From AP-16 sp036395835 (GTDB lineage: Bacteria; Pseudomonadota; Alphaproteobacteria; Rhizobiales; Xanthobacteraceae): a DNA stretch of 5,801 nt. Below the pieces are notes generated by a model. The model was given only the letters and a program-made list of their open reading frames with translations. It was not told the DNA's origin and did not search any database. Both the position numbers and the translations under genes were made by a program. Numbering within the stretch: the stretch's first letter is position 1; each line of letters begins with the position of its first letter. Below, one piece after another: positions 4,986-5,801 of the stretch. Location of the stretch: the NCBI GenBank assembly GCA_036395835.1, contig DASWCW010000035.1, positions 1 through 5,801 on the forward strand, given 5' to 3'.

Positions 4986-5801
4986 TCAACGCGCAGGAGC
5001 GCCGGGACCGGGACCCGTCCCGCCGGAAGCCGCTGCGCCGCCGCTCGCTTTGAGGTTGGCACGCCCCTGGACTCCGGGCTGCCCCGGCTGCTGGGTCGTC
5101 ATTCCGGCTTGGGTCGCACCCGTGGTGTTGGCGCTGACGCGCGCGCCACGGTTGGTTCTCGATGACGTGGAGACGCCGACGTTCGCCTGGGTCACGCCCA
5201 CGCCGAAGCCGACGTCGGTTGAGGCGAAACCAGGGCCCCAACCCCAACCCGGACCCCAGCCGCCCCAACCCCAGCCGGCGCTGTAAGCCGGATAGCCGTA
5301 GCCATAGGCAACGCCGGGAGCGCAGGTGCACCGCGGCGAAGTGGCGAAGGCCGGGGCCGCGGCAAAGCCCGGCGTAGCAGCGAAGCCGGGCGACGTGGCG
5401 AATCCAGCCCCAAAGCCGGGCTGAGCGAACTGGGCATTGGCGAAGCCCTGATCCACTTCAAATCCAGCCGATTGCGACGCAAAGGTCCGGTTGCGCAGAC
5501 GTGCTTCCCTAAGCCCGATGCTGGTTCGGGTCCGGATGCTTTCCTTGGCCCCAACGTGGGTTCGCGTACGTAAGCTTTGCTTTGAGCTCAGGTGCGTTCG
5601 GCTCAAGCTTTGCTTGGAGCTGAGGTGCGTTCGGCTGGACGCCATGTGGCTCTTGCTCGAAAGCTGCGAGCCCTTCGAAAGCTTCTGGCCGGACATCTTC
5701 TGGCCGGACATCTGGCCGCCCTTCATGCCCTCGCTCGAGGCCCCATGTCCCGACATCTTGCCGCTCGTGCCGCCGGACATTTTGGTGCTAGCCCCGGCTT
5801 G
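4986..5801 (-). CDS. Repeat-rich low-complexity protein (Ser/Lys/Arg head, Gly/Phe/Trp-rich core), 5' end outside window
   Basis: The frame runs open from the right edge to TGA at 4988-4986 (271 codons before the stop). The first Met in the window, at 5780, has no ribosome-binding site, and the frame continues upstream of it as QAGASTK, so the start and any signal peptide are probably beyond the edge. Numbered from that Met: residues 1-38 are rich in MSG units, with MSGQK twice (24-33); 50-96 hold about four copies of an 11-12 residue unit RTH[LV]xxKxS[LI]; 117-148 are PGFA-type units; a CTC pair is at 151-153; 157-166 are Tyr/Gly-rich; 169-185 are Gly/Trp-rich. The tail (206-264) is Ser/Thr/Gln/Gly-rich and ends in GPGPGAPAR. 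I recognise no family or catalytic motif. The layout suggests a structural or surface protein; this is inference. Confidence 0.72.
   Translation of the reverse strand, partial: QAGASTKMSGGTSGKMSGHGASSEGMKGGQMSGQKMSGQKLSKGSQLSSKSHMASSRTHLSSKQSLSRTHLSSKQSLRTRTHVGAKESIRTRTSIGLREARLRNRTFASQSAGFEVDQGFANAQFAQPGFGAGFATSPGFAATPGFAAAPAFATSPRCTCAPGVAYGYGYPAYSAGWGWGGWGPGWGWGPGFASTDVGFGVGVTQANVGVSTSSRTNRGARVSANTTGATQAGMTTQQPGQPGVQGRANLKASGGAAASGGTGPGPGAPAR
5572..5637 (-). repeat. Tandem 33-bp repeat, two copies, encoding RTHLSSKQSL
   Basis: Units 5572-5604 and 5605-5637 match at 30 of 33 bases. The two internal differences are third-position silent changes (a Leu and a Ser codon), so the encoded 11-residue unit stays the same. 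Further diverged peptide copies continue to about 5494. This is an in-frame tandem duplication inside the repeat-rich gene. Confidence 0.9.
5682..5711 (-). repeat. Tandem 15-bp repeat, two copies, encoding MSGQK
   Basis: CTTCTGGCCGGACAT occurs exactly at 5682-5696 and 5697-5711. It codes on the minus strand for MSGQK twice. A partial third copy (CTGGCCGCC from 5712) follows, consistent with replication slippage. Confidence 0.88.

Noticed and set aside
4781..5062. Upstream extension of the 110-residue protein to 204 residues
   Set aside because: It would translate through the stem-loop spacer and overlap the end of the repeat-rich gene, with no ribosome-binding site at the distal start.
5778..5780. 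ATG at 5780 as true start of the repeat-rich gene
   Set aside because: There is no Shine-Dalgarno sequence before it and the frame stays open to the window edge, with similar composition upstream.

Overview
The window is GC-rich DNA with Shine-Dalgarno-led genes packed on both strands. It suggests an alphaproteobacterium, probably a Hyphomicrobiales member near Bradyrhizobium or Xanthobacter. That placement rests on overall gene style (a DUF6496-like basic protein, small secreted proteins ending in a Cys pair, a Burkholderia/Rhizobiales-type FAH subfamily), not on a marker gene. No rRNA, tRNA, CRISPR array, insertion sequence or phage gene was seen.

Layout, left to right. (1) 1-323, plus strand: the C-terminal end of an M24 (creatinase / Xaa-Pro aminopeptidase-like) metallopeptidase, cut by the window edge. 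(2) 324-638: non-coding, with a perfect 7-bp inverted repeat over a TTGACA hexamer. (3) 639-1142, plus: a small, very basic DUF6496-like protein with a histone-H1-like Ala/Arg/Lys tail. (4) 1237-3057, minus: the main gene, a single 606-residue reading frame joining a fumarylacetoacetate-hydrolase (FAH) fold domain to a complete ketopantoate-reductase (ApbA/PanE-like) domain. (5) 3058-3287: a divergent promoter region. (6) 3288-3797, plus: a secreted Tyr/Ala/Pro-rich low-complexity protein. (7) 3828-3856: a 12-bp perfect stem between convergent genes. (8) 3928-4311, minus: a small exported protein with two Cys. (9) 4448-4780, minus: a 110-residue protein resembling the dimeric alpha/beta-barrel (EthD/ABM-like) group. 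(10) 4781-4985: an intergenic region crowded with stem-loops. (11) 4986-5801, minus, open at the window edge: a repeat-rich Ser/Lys/Arg then Gly/Phe/Trp low-complexity protein.

How the genes work together. The FAH and ketopantoate-reductase halves probably act in one catabolic route on a small keto- or hydroxy-acid, because the reductase half has subfamily features unlike the biosynthetic PanE. The substrate cannot be read from sequence. The M24 peptidase, the DUF6496 protein and the fusion enzyme are not an operon: the fusion is convergent to the first two. The right half holds two exported aromatic-rich low-complexity proteins and two small minus-strand genes. Nothing shows they form one system. 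The items most worth following are the FAH-reductase fusion, the repeat protein at the right edge and the stem-loop cluster at 4876-4974.
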